From JAMXLO01 sp041487355 (GTDB lineage: Bacteria > Pseudomonadota > Alphaproteobacteria > Acetobacterales > Acetobacteraceae): DNA of 27,034 bases. The stretch covers positions 1 to 27,034 of the forward strand of contig JBGPND010000054.1 in assembly GCA_041487355.1 (NCBI GenBank), written 5' to 3'. Below, in pieces: positions 1 through 7,511 of the stretch (positions within the stretch are counted from its first letter, which is position 1; each line of letters starts with the position of its first letter). The position numbers and the translations under genes are program-made. The notes under the pieces are model-generated. The model had not been told where the DNA came from, did not search any database, and worked only from the letters and a program-made list of their open reading frames with translations.

Positions 1-272
1 CCCCGGCGCCAGCGTTCCACGCTCCTCCGGCGCCCCAGGTCCAGGCGCCGCCGCCTGTCGTTCACGCTGCGCCACCCCCGGCGCCAGCGTTCCGCGCTCC
101 GCCGACGCCCCAGGTCCAGGCGCCGCCACCGCAGGTGCACGTGGCGCCGCTGCCGCCGCCACAGTTCCACCCGGCGCCACCGCCGGCGGTGCATGTGCCA
201 CCGCCAGCCGCTCCGGCCGCGCGTGCGGCACCGCAACAGGAGCAACGGCAGAAGAAACCTGGCGAGCCATAG
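1..272 (+). CDS. C-terminal part of a proline/alanine-rich repeat protein (5' end outside window)
   Basis: The frame is open from base 3 and ends at TAG 270-272. About 89 residues are visible, almost all proline, alanine, valine, glutamine and histidine. The first 50 residues are two copies of a 25-residue unit starting PAPAF[HR]APP, followed by a degenerate third copy (PPPQFHPAPPPAVHVPPP). The protein ends in a short charged tail, QQEQRQKKPGEP. No enzymatic motif is present. Such a segment is usually a disordered, extended linker or the tail of an envelope or secreted protein. The N-terminus lies outside the window, so no function can be assigned. The opposite strand also reads open here because of the composition, but its glycine/cysteine-rich product looks artefactual. 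Confidence 0.7.
   Translation, partial: PAPAFHAPPAPQVQAPPPVVHAAPPPAPAFRAPPTPQVQAPPPQVHVAPLPPPQFHPAPPPAVHVPPPAAPAARAAPQQEQRQKKPGEP
3..152 (+). repeat. Two tandem 75-bp coding repeats (25 residues each)
   Basis: Unit 1 spans 3-77 and unit 2 spans 78-152. Both begin CCGGCGCCAGCGTTCC and share the central run encoding PQVQAPPP. The period is an exact multiple of three, so copy-number change would keep the frame. A decayed third copy follows to about 212. Units may also continue upstream of the window. Confidence 0.8.
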
Positions 273-332
273 TTTTCGCTCGGACGAGCTTTCGTGGCGG
301 CCGAAGCTCTGTCATAGCTTCGGCGTGTCCAA

Positions 333-896
333 ATGCTGACCGCAATGCACCGCACCGCGATGAGCAGGGGCCTCGACCTGCTGCTGCTTCTGCCAGCGCT
401 GCTGGTCGTCGTGCTGGAGCACGTCCTGTGGGCCGGTTCGCGCGCGATATTGCATCGGATCGCCAGCCTCGCGGTGGTGCGCGCGGCACAGCTCAGGCTG
501 GGGCAGCTGCCGCCCTACGCCGCTGTTCCGTTGTTCCTGGTGCCGGATCTGTGCAGCCACGCGGCCGGGATCTGGGCAACGGTGCTGCTGGCGCGCGGCC
601 ATGTCGTCGCCGCGACACTGATCGCCGTGCTGTTCAAGGGGGTCGCTACCGTGGTGCTGGTATGGATCTACCAGGCATGCGAGCCCGCACTGTTGCGCGT
701 GGCATGGTTCGCCCGGCTCCACCACAGCGTGTTGGCCGCACGTCGCTGGGTCCTGGACAGGACCAGGCCGTTGCGTGAGGCGGCGCTGCGCCGGCTGCGT
801 GCGTCCGTGGCAAGGACCGGCTGGCTGGGGCGCCGCTTCCAGCACCTGCGGATGCGGCTGGCCGCCGGGCTCGACAGCGCCTGGCCGAAGGCCTGA
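333..896 (+). CDS. Small multi-spanning membrane protein of unknown function
   Basis: A 187-residue protein. Hydrophobic segments lie at about residues 14-33 (LLLLLPALLVVVLEHVLW), 62-72 and 79-113, followed by a strongly basic C-terminal third rich in R and L (RRWVLDRTRPLREAALRRLR), probably cytoplasmic. The middle (LPPYAAVPLFLVPDLCSH, then a glycine-containing helix and PALLRVAWFARL) resembles a family of uncharacterised inner-membrane proteins common in Proteobacteria; that is recalled, not searched. There is no clear Shine-Dalgarno at 333, and ATG codons at 345 and 360 are equally possible starts; 360 would still keep the first hydrophobic segment. The stop lies 7 nt before the downstream lipoprotein start, so the two are probably co-transcribed. 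Confidence 0.7.
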   Translation: MLTAMHRTAMSRGLDLLLLLPALLVVVLEHVLWAGSRAILHRIASLAVVRAAQLRLGQLPPYAAVPLFLVPDLCSHAAGIWATVLLARGHVVAATLIAVLFKGVATVVLVWIYQACEPALLRVAWFARLHHSVLAARRWVLDRTRPLREAALRRLRASVARTGWLGRRFQHLRMRLAAGLDSAWPKA

Positions 897-903
897 GACA
901 GCG

Positions 904-1119
904 ATGCGTCACGCCCTTATGTTAGGTGTGCTGCTGGCCCTGGCCGGTTGCGCCGGGTCGCCTGCCGATCTTGGCATCACGGGACCCACGCCGCCAGCGC
1001 CGCCACAAGGCTTTGACGACGGCACGGTTGAGCGTCCGGGGCTGCCGGACGCCGGAGCCGGCTATGGCCCCAGCGTCACGCCCAGCACCGGCGGCGGCCG
1101 GTACTTCAATTACAATTAG
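904..1119 (+). CDS. Small outer-membrane-type lipoprotein, unknown function
   Basis: A 71-residue protein starting at ATG 904. The N-terminus MRHALMLGVLLALAGC is a classic lipoprotein signal: a short positive n-region, a hydrophobic core and a lipobox LAGC with the acylated Cys at residue 16. The mature part (about 56 residues) is rich in G, P and D and ends RYFNYN. No catalytic motif is visible. A longer in-frame reading back to 775 is possible, but it would bury the signal peptide, so 904 is preferred. The upstream ribosome-binding site is weak and the gene may depend on coupling to the membrane protein 7 nt upstream. Its stop codon overlaps the stop of convergent leuA by 4 bp. Confidence 0.75.
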   Translation: MRHALMLGVLLALAGCAGSPADLGITGPTPPAPPQGFDDGTVERPGLPDAGAGYGPSVTPSTGGGRYFNYN

Positions 1120-2699
1120 GCTGACAGCGCCCGCGGTTCCGTCCGCACCCGCTTCACCAGCAGCTTGTTGAGCGCGTGCACATAGGCGCGGGCCGACGCG
1201 ACGATCGTGTCGGTATCGGCGCCCTGGCCATCGACCAGCTTGCCGTTCTCCTCCAGCCGCACCGTGGTCTTCGCCTGCGCGTCGGTTCCCTCGGTCACCG
1301 CGCCGACCGAGAACAGCACGAGGTTCGCGGTGTGCGGGAAGATCTGCTGGATCGCCTTGAACGTCGCATCCACCGGGCCGTCGCCGGTCGACGTGGCGGA
1401 CCTCACCACACCGTCCACCTCCAACTCCAGTTCGGCGCGCGGCGGCGCCTTCGACCCGGCATGCAGGTCGAGCGAGACGAAGCGGATGCGCTGGTGGTCG
1501 CGCATCACCTCATCGTCCACCAGCGCAACGATATCCTCGTCCCACACCACCTTCTTGCGGTCGGCGAGGTCCTTGAAGCGGCGGAACGCATCATTGAGCT
1601 GGTTGTCGCCGATTTCGTAGCCCAGCGTCTTCAGCTTGTCGCGGAACGCGGCGCGGCCGGAGTGCTTGCCCATCACCAGGCTGGATTTCTGCCAGCCGAC
1701 ACTTTCCGGCGTCATGATCTCGTAGGTGCCGGCATGCTTCAGCACGCCGTCCTGATGGATGCCGGCCTCGTGGGCAAAGGCGTTGCGCCCGACGATCGCC
1801 TTGTTCGGCTGCACGTCGAAGCCGGTGACGGTGGAGAGCAGTTTGGACACGCGCAGCAGGTGCTCCGTGGTGATCCGGTTGGCATAGGGAATCGCGTCGT
1901 GCCGGGTGCGTACCGCCATCACGATCTCTTCCAGCGAGGCGTTGCCGGCGCGTTCGCCGATGCCGTTGATGGTGCACTCCACCTGGCGCACGCCGGCGCG
2001 GATCGCGGCGATGGTGTTGGCGACCGCCAGACCCAGATCGTTATGGTTGTGCGTCGAGAGGATGACCTTCTCGATCCCCGGCACTCGCGTGCGGATCGAG
2101 GTGAACATGCGCTCCATGTCCTCGGGCAGCGCATAGCCCACGGTGTCGGGCAGGTTGATCGTGGTCGCGCCGGCGCCGATCGCCGCCTCGACGACCCGGC
2201 AGAGGAATTCCGGATCGCTGCGGGTGGCGTCCTCGGCCGACCACTCGACGTCGTCGGCGTGCTGGCGTGCCAGGGTGACCGAGTCGATCGTTGCCGCGAT
2301 CACCTCCTCCGGCGTCAGGCGCAGCTTGTATTTCATGTGCAGGTCGGAGGTGGCGATCACGATATGGATGCGCTTGCGTTTGGCCGGGCGCAGTGCCTCC
2401 GCGGCGCGCAGCACGTCCATCTGGCCGGCACGGGCAAGGCTCGCGATCACCGGCGTGTTGGCCCGTTGGCCGATAGTTTCCGAGATCGTCTTCACGCTCT
2501 CGAAGTCGCCCGGCGAGGCGATCGCGAAGCCGGCCTCCATCACGTCGACGCCGAGCTCGGTCAGCGCCTCGGCCATGCGCAGCTTCTCGGTCAGGTTCAT
2601 CGAGAAGCCGGGCGACTGCTCGCCATCGCGCAGCGTGGTGTCGAAGATGATGATGCGGTCGTCTTCCAGCTTGCCGAAGCTGGGATGTTCGATGCTCAT
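1116..2699 (-). CDS. leuA: 2-isopropylmalate synthase (LeuA), long form with regulatory domain
   Basis: A 527-residue protein. It condenses acetyl-CoA with 2-oxoisovalerate, the first committed step of leucine biosynthesis (EC 2.3.3.13), in the cytoplasm. Family signatures are all present: TTLRDGEQSPG at residues 21-31 (catalytic Arg24, Asp25), the metal-binding HNHND at 217-221 and the GIGERAGNASLEE segment at 247-258. The last 140 or so residues form the leucine-sensing dimer domain, so feedback inhibition by leucine is expected. The length matches bacterial LeuA1-type enzymes. The start at 2699 follows a GAGGAC stretch about 12 nt upstream, a rather distant Shine-Dalgarno. The gene appears monocistronic. 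Its 5' region carries a predicted leucine attenuator. Confidence 0.96.
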   Translation of the reverse strand: MSIEHPSFGKLEDDRIIIFDTTLRDGEQSPGFSMNLTEKLRMAEALTELGVDVMEAGFAIASPGDFESVKTISETIGQRANTPVIASLARAGQMDVLRAAEALRPAKRKRIHIVIATSDLHMKYKLRLTPEEVIAATIDSVTLARQHADDVEWSAEDATRSDPEFLCRVVEAAIGAGATTINLPDTVGYALPEDMERMFTSIRTRVPGIEKVILSTHNHNDLGLAVANTIAAIRAGVRQVECTINGIGERAGNASLEEIVMAVRTRHDAIPYANRITTEHLLRVSKLLSTVTGFDVQPNKAIVGRNAFAHEAGIHQDGVLKHAGTYEIMTPESVGWQKSSLVMGKHSGRAAFRDKLKTLGYEIGDNQLNDAFRRFKDLADRKKVVWDEDIVALVDDEVMRDHQRIRFVSLDLHAGSKAPPRAELELEVDGVVRSATSTGDGPVDATFKAIQQIFPHTANLVLFSVGAVTEGTDAQAKTTVRLEENGKLVDGQGADTDTIVASARAYVHALNKLLVKRVRTEPRALSA

Positions 2700-2737
2700 T
2701 TTGGGTCGGGTCCTCGGGATGATTGCACGACATTAGC

Positions 2738-2794
2738 CTCAGGGTACCCCCTGAGCGATGCCGGCGTTCAGCGACCCGGCGAGACGCTCAGGGG
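2738..2794 (-). promoter_or_regulatory. Candidate leucine attenuator: mutually exclusive hairpins before leuA
   Basis: Reading along the leuA transcript, CCCCTGAGCG (2794-2785, overlapping the leader-peptide stop codon) is perfectly complementary over 10 bp to CGCTCAGGGG (2757-2748). That second segment can instead pair over 7 bp, with a 4-nt loop, with CCCTGAG (2744-2738). The two structures cannot coexist. A ribosome finishing the leader would cover the first arm and allow the distal hairpin; a ribosome stalled at the upstream leucine codons would leave the first arm free. The distal hairpin is not followed by a U-run, so control could be Rho-dependent or translational rather than classical termination. 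GGGTCG in the first loop could also pair with CGACCC just before the leuA start. Confidence 0.6.
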
Positions 2795-2892
2795 CGGCTA
2801 AGTCGAAGGAGGAGGCCGAGGGCCAGCAGGCATGCGGAGCCACGCGCAACGGCGCGGGCGGTCCGACAGACGAGGCGCATGCCACGGAACAT
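2788..2892 (-). CDS. Predicted leucine-rich leader peptide of leuA (leaderless)
   Basis: A 34-codon frame with ATG at 2892-2890 and TGA at 2790-2788. Residues 21-31 read CLLALGLLLRL, that is seven leucines in ten codons (CTG CTG, CTC, CTC CTC CTT, CTT), ending four codons before the stop. A second ATG at residue 5 is an alternative start. There is no Shine-Dalgarno, but the promoter just upstream predicts +1 at the A of the first ATG, so the mRNA would be leaderless. An 8-bp stem (GGCATGCG at 2883-2876 with CGCATGCC at 2836-2829) can form just before the leucine run, like a pause hairpin. The same architecture is known for amino-acid leader peptides, including a leaderless trp leader in Sinorhizobium. 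A longer frame starting at 3039 also contains this segment. Confidence 0.55.
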   Translation of the reverse strand: MFRGMRLVCRTARAVARGSACLLALGLLLRLSRP

Positions 2893-2898
2893 GCGGGT

Positions 2899-2927
2899 TC
2901 TATACCGTGTCGGCGGGCCGGGCGCAA
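2899..2927 (-). promoter_or_regulatory. Sigma70-type promoter for the leuA leader
   Basis: On the minus strand TTGCGC (2927-2922) and TATAGA (2904-2899) are separated by exactly 17 nt. The predicted +1 is near 2892, the first base of the leader-peptide ATG. Spacing and hexamers are good for a GC-rich genome. It is not experimentally shown. Confidence 0.5.
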
Positions 2928-3035
2928 CCCAGGAGTGTGACTGCCCCAGGGGAATCGCACTTGTCATGGGGAACGTCTCACGGTCTGGTCCGCCTTGTCG
3001 CCTCCAGAGGGGGATCTGGTGCACCGGGAAAGAAA

Positions 3036-3211
3036 GCAAGCAAGTAGGATTCTAACACGGAGGAAAAGGGAGGTCGCACGGAGCGCACCGAGCAGGTTTT
3101 GGGCGCTTCGCGCAGGTTGATGATCCTGCTTCGCGCGAAGCGCATCCATCGCTTCTCCGTGTGCTCTGTGCAGCCTCCCTTTTCCTCCGTGTTAGAATCC
3201 TACTTGCTTGC
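3036..3211. repeat. 176-bp palindromic element with perfect 38-bp inverted arms
   Basis: Arms 3036-3073 and 3174-3211 are perfect reverse complements over 38 bp. The 100-bp centre continues the symmetry imperfectly and contains GCGCTTCGCGC facing GCGCGAAGCGC near the axis. The arms are purine-rich on one strand (CACGGAGGAAAAGGGAGG) and the region has no credible ORF, so it looks like a non-autonomous dispersed repeat, such as a REP/BIME-like or MITE-like element. It lies between divergent leuA and the peptide-transporter permeases, upstream of both. Bases 2928-3035, between it and the leuA promoter, show nothing recognisable. Confidence 0.85.
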
Positions 3212-3229
3212 CGATCCGCGAGACCGCAC

Positions 3230-3298
3230 AGGCGATAGCCCTGGTGGCGCGAACCGCACGCTTATCGCCTTGACTTCCGCCCCACGCGCACTTCAGTC
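3230..3298 (+). promoter_or_regulatory. Possible promoter/operator region of the permease genes
   Basis: An inverted repeat AGGCGATA (3230-3237) / TATCGCCT (3263-3270) abuts a TTGACT -35-like hexamer at 3270-3275. The matching -10 is poor (TTCAGT at 3292-3297, spacer 16). The location upstream of 3351 is suitable, but the call is weak. Confidence 0.25.
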
Positions 3299-3350
3299 TG
3301 GCCGGCAAAATCGCCGAACGTCCAAGCCGTGCAACCTGCGGTCAAACGCC

Positions 3351-4307
3351 ATGTACAACTACATCGTGCGTCGTCTGGCCTTCGGTGCGGTCACCGTGAT
3401 CGGCGTGTCCATCGTCGTGTTCGTGGTGATGCGCATCCTGCCGGGCGACCCGCTGATCGCCATCTTCGGCCCCGAAGGCTTCACCAAGCTGACCGCCGAG
3501 CAGCGCGCCAACTACATGTCGGAGCTTGGGCTGAGCGACCCGCTGGTGGTGCAATATCTGCACTGGGTGAGGGATATCGCCAGCGGCAGCTTCGGCAGAT
3601 CGTTTTTCCGTGCCGAAAACATTGCCGAGATGATCTTGCGACGCGGCCCGCTGACCGCGGAAATCGCCTTCATTTCGGTGGTGCTGTCCTGGGTGGTCGG
3701 GATACCGGTGGCGATCGTCAGTGCACTGCGCCCCAACAGTCTGGGCGATAACGTTTCGCGGTTTCTCAGCATCCTGTTCCTGGCACTGCCGGGCTTCTGG
3801 CTTGGCATGCTGATCGTGCTCGCCTTGCTGTTCTGGTTCGGCTACCGGGCGCCGCTCGCCAATGTGTCGCTGTTTGCGGACCCGCTGGCCAACCTGCAGA
3901 TCGTCATCGGGCCGGCCATCGTGCTGGGTCTGGGACAGGCGGCCTACATCGCCCGCATGGCGCGCTCCAGCCTGCTGGAGGTGATCCGCGAGGATTACGT
4001 GCGCACCGCCCGCGCCAAGGGATTGAGCGGACGCCTGGTGATCAGCCTGCATGCCCTGCCCAATGCGCTGCTGCCGGTCATCACGCTGTCGGGCATTCTG
4101 CTCGGCTTCGTGCTTGCCGGCTCGATCCCCGTCGAACGCGCGTTCGGCACGCCCGGGCTCGGCTACGCCATGTTCACCGCGGTGAACGAGCGCGACGTTT
4201 TCGTCATGCAGAACCTGGTGTTCCTGTACGCCGTCGTCTTCGTGCTGCTGAACATCCTGGTGGATGTGACCATTGCCTGGCTCGATCCGAGGATTCGCTA
4301 TCAATGA
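3351..4307 (+). CDS. Peptide-type ABC transporter permease, DppB/OppB family
   Basis: A 318-residue inner-membrane permease of the peptide/nickel importer family. The N-terminus (MYNYIVRRLAFGAVTVIGVSIVVFVVMRILPGDP) is typical of DppB. About six membrane helices are visible. The cytoplasmic EAA loop that docks the ATPase is EVIREDYVRTARAKGLSGRL. The frame is open back to 3099, but the extra 84 residues run through the 176-bp repeat and lack family similarity, so the ATG at 3351 is chosen; its Shine-Dalgarno is poor. It overlaps the next permease by 4 bp (ATGA), indicating translational coupling. The matching ATPases and binding protein lie just downstream but in other orientations. The substrate is probably di- or oligopeptides and cannot be fixed from sequence. 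Confidence 0.92.
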   Translation: MYNYIVRRLAFGAVTVIGVSIVVFVVMRILPGDPLIAIFGPEGFTKLTAEQRANYMSELGLSDPLVVQYLHWVRDIASGSFGRSFFRAENIAEMILRRGPLTAEIAFISVVLSWVVGIPVAIVSALRPNSLGDNVSRFLSILFLALPGFWLGMLIVLALLFWFGYRAPLANVSLFADPLANLQIVIGPAIVLGLGQAAYIARMARSSLLEVIREDYVRTARAKGLSGRLVISLHALPNALLPVITLSGILLGFVLAGSIPVERAFGTPGLGYAMFTAVNERDVFVMQNLVFLYAVVFVLLNILVDVTIAWLDPRIRYQ

Positions 4308-5227
4308 GCGTCACCCAGCCTGACACCGCGTTTCCGGCACAACAGGGTTCACGGACCGTCGAGGCGTCGTGGTTGCGGCGAGCCGCACGTGCCCTGCGGA
4401 CATTTGCGCGACGCTCGCCGATGTCGGCAGTGTGGGGCTGCATCGCGGCCGGCATCATTTTCATGGCCGTCGCGGCACCGGTTCTCGCACCCTACGAACC
4501 GCTGAAATCCGACTTCAGGCAGATGACCAAACCACCCGACCCGCCGCATTATTTCGGTACCGACCAGATCGGCCGAGATACGCTCAGCCGGGTGATCTAC
4601 GGCAGTCGCGCGTCGCTGACCGTGGCGTTCGGCGCTGTGCTGTTCGGCACCACGGTTGGGGCGTTGTGGGGATTGGCGAGCGGTTACTTCGGCGGGCGAT
4701 TCGACATCATCAGCCAGCGCCTCATCGAGTTCATGCAATCGTTTCCGGATCTCATATTGGCGATGGCGATAGCCATGGCATTGGGTGCCGGGATGGGCAC
4801 CGTGATCGTGGCCATTGCCATTACGCGAATACCGTTCGGCGGGCGCGTGATCCGGGCCGTGGTGCTGTCGTTGAAGGAGCTGTCCTACGTCGAGGCCGCA
4901 CGGGGGCTCGGCGCGTCGCACCTGCGCATGATGGCCCAGCATATCCTGCCGCAATGCGTGGCGCCCTACCTGATCCTGGCGACGACCCATCTCGGCGTGG
5001 CGATCATCATCGAGGCGGCGCTGGGATTCCTCGGCGTCGGCATTCCGCCGCCAATGCCGACCTGGGGCAACATGCTGGCGGATTCATTGAACGCGGGGCT
5101 GGTGCCGCCGTGGTGGCTGGTGCTGTTCCCCGGCCTGGCCATCACCATCACCGTGCTGGCATTCAACCTGCTTGGCGACGGCATCCGCGACATATTGGAT
5201 CCACGGCTGCGCGGCGCGGTGAGATAG
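4304..5227 (+). CDS. Peptide-type ABC transporter permease, DppC/OppC family
   Basis: A 307-residue partner of the preceding permease. The long N-terminal cytoplasmic arm and first helix (about residues 43-62) lead to the conserved periplasmic HYFGTDQIGRDTLSRVIYGSR segment characteristic of DppC-type subunits. The EAA loop is KELSYVEAARGLGASHLRMM. The C-terminal LGDGIRDILDPRLRG is also a hallmark of the family. The start at 4304 overlaps the stop of the DppB-like gene by 4 bp. Together the two form the heterodimeric pore. The operon ends here; the next genes converge from the minus strand across a repeat-filled 100-bp gap. Confidence 0.93.
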   Translation: MSVTQPDTAFPAQQGSRTVEASWLRRAARALRTFARRSPMSAVWGCIAAGIIFMAVAAPVLAPYEPLKSDFRQMTKPPDPPHYFGTDQIGRDTLSRVIYGSRASLTVAFGAVLFGTTVGALWGLASGYFGGRFDIISQRLIEFMQSFPDLILAMAIAMALGAGMGTVIVAIAITRIPFGGRVIRAVVLSLKELSYVEAARGLGASHLRMMAQHILPQCVAPYLILATTHLGVAIIIEAALGFLGVGIPPPMPTWGNMLADSLNAGLVPPWWLVLFPGLAITITVLAFNLLGDGIRDILDPRLRGAVR

Positions 5228-5237
5228 CTTTGGCGAC

Positions 5238-5323
5238 GTAGGGCGGATCAGCGAAGCGCAATCCGCCACGGGCGAGGCGGGTTACCCCCGGATCAAGTCC
5301 GGGGTTCGGCCAACCCGCCCTAC
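5238..5323. repeat. Intergenic palindromic repeat between convergent ABC genes
   Basis: The outer arms are GTAGGGCGG (5238-5246) and CCGCCCTAC (5315-5323). Inside are a second arm pair (GCGGGTTA / CCAACCCGC, imperfect) and the symmetric CCCCGGATCAAGTCCGGGG (5286-5304). The start (GTAGGGCGGATCAGCGAAGC) belongs to a repeat type seen between genes in many Proteobacteria, as I recall it. It probably acts as a bidirectional terminator or mRNA-end stabiliser for the flanking convergent genes. Confidence 0.7.
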
Positions 5324-5327
5324 AGTT

Positions 5328-6340
5328 TTACGCTGTCGACGGCCCGGCCGACATTTCCAACGGAAACCGAACGCCGCCGTCGTGCAGATGGCACGCGGCC
5401 CAGTGTCCGCTCTGCACTTCGCGCAAGGCCGGTGCCTCATGGCGACAGCGGGCCATGGCGTAGCGGCAGCGCGCGTGGAAGTGGCAGCCCGGCGGCGGGT
5501 TGATCGGGCTCGGCACGTCGCCTGTCAGGATCACGCGCTTGCGGCGCTTGGAACGTGCCTTCGGGATCGGCACAGCCGCGAGCAGCGCCTCGGTGTATGG
5601 ATGCAGCGGCATCTCGAACAGCGTTGTCTTGTCCGTCATCTCGACGATGCGGCCAAGATACATCACAGCAACCCGATGGCTGATGTGTTCGACCACCGCG
5701 AGGTCATGGGCGACGAACAGGTATGACAGCTTGTACTCGTCCTGCAGGTCCATCAGCAGATTGATGATCTGTGCCTGGATCGACACGTCCAGCGCCGACA
5801 CCGGTTCATCGCCGACGATGAGTTGCGGGCTCAGCGCCAGGGCGCGCGCGATGCCGATACGCTGGCGCTGTCCGCCGGAGAATTCGTGCGGATAGGAATG
5901 CATGAGCTCGGGCCGCAGCCCAACGCGCTCAAACAGGCTCGCGACCCGCTCGCGGCGCTCCTTGCCGCTCGCCACCTTATGGATCGTCAATGGCTCGCCG
6001 ACGATTTCGCCGGCCGACATGCGGGGATTGAGCGAGGCGTAGGGGTCCTGATAGATCATCTGCATCTGCTCCCGGTACGGGAACATCTGCGCCGCATCCA
6101 GATCGGTGATGTCCGCGCCGTTGACGATGATCTTCCCGTCGGTCGGCTGGAGCAGCTTGAGCAGCGTCCTGCCGACGGTCGATTTTCCACAGCCGCTCTC
6201 TCCGACCAGCCCGAGCGTCTCGCCGCGATCGATGTGGAACGAGACGCCGTCGACCGCGTGCACCTGGCCGGCGATGCGGGAGAATACGCCTTTGTATATC
6301 GGGAAATGCTTCTTGAGGCCGCGGACCTCGAGCAAGGGGC

Positions 6341-6344
<4 letters not shown>
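5328..6344 (-). CDS. Peptide-type ABC transporter ATPase, DppF/OppF family
   Basis: A 338-residue ATPase that powers peptide import with the neighbouring DppD-like subunit. Walker A GESGCGKST is at residues 48-56, the Q-loop in IYQDPYASLNPRM near 98-109, the signature FSGGQRQRIGIARAL at 155-169, Walker B LIVGDEP with Asp179 and Glu180, and the H-loop His at 213. The C-terminal oligopeptide-transporter domain has the cysteine set GCHFHARC...C...C (Cys287, 293, 300, 318); an iron-sulfur cluster has been reported at this position in related proteins. The ATG at 6344 overlaps the stop of the upstream DppD-like gene by 4 bp. The frame continues upstream to 6833, but that part is a shadow of DppD. 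Confidence 0.94.
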
Positions 6345-7399
<1,055 letters not shown>

Positions 7400-7417
7400 G
7401 AAGTGACTCCCTGAGTT

Positions 7418-7446
7418 TTGTTATGTTATCGTTGATGCCCTAAATG
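7418..7446 (+). promoter_or_regulatory. Possible promoter of the peptide-binding protein gene
   Basis: TTGTTA (7418-7423) and TAAATG (7441-7446) are separated by 17 nt inside an unusually AT-rich stretch of the 112-bp divergent gap. The -35 match is 4/6 and the -10 match is weak. The same AT-rich stretch presumably also holds the promoter for the divergent ATPase operon, but I could not pick out convincing hexamers for it. Confidence 0.35.
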
Positions 7447-7511
7447 GACGGGCTGGCCATCAGAGCATGCCGCCCTCAGTAATGAAAAGACAAAAGGGGA
7501 GGACACCGGTT

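Noticed and set aside
62..355. Open frame of glycine/threonine/cysteine-rich sequence on the minus strand
   Set aside because: It is the complement of the proline-rich repeat; the sense strand gives a sensible protein end with a clean stop.
2738..2755. Simple intrinsic terminator upstream of leuA
   Set aside because: The 7-bp hairpin has no U-run, and its 5' arm has a stronger alternative partner; an attenuator arrangement explains it better.
1176..2801. 541-codon open frame antisense to leuA
   Set aside because: It is a shadow of leuA caused by GC-rich codon use; the product is low-complexity (H, R, D, G-rich) with no family motif or ribosome-binding site.
3099..3350. 84-codon N-terminal extension of the DppB-like permease
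   Set aside because: It runs through half of the palindromic repeat, has no ribosome-binding site and precedes the canonical permease N-terminus at 3351.
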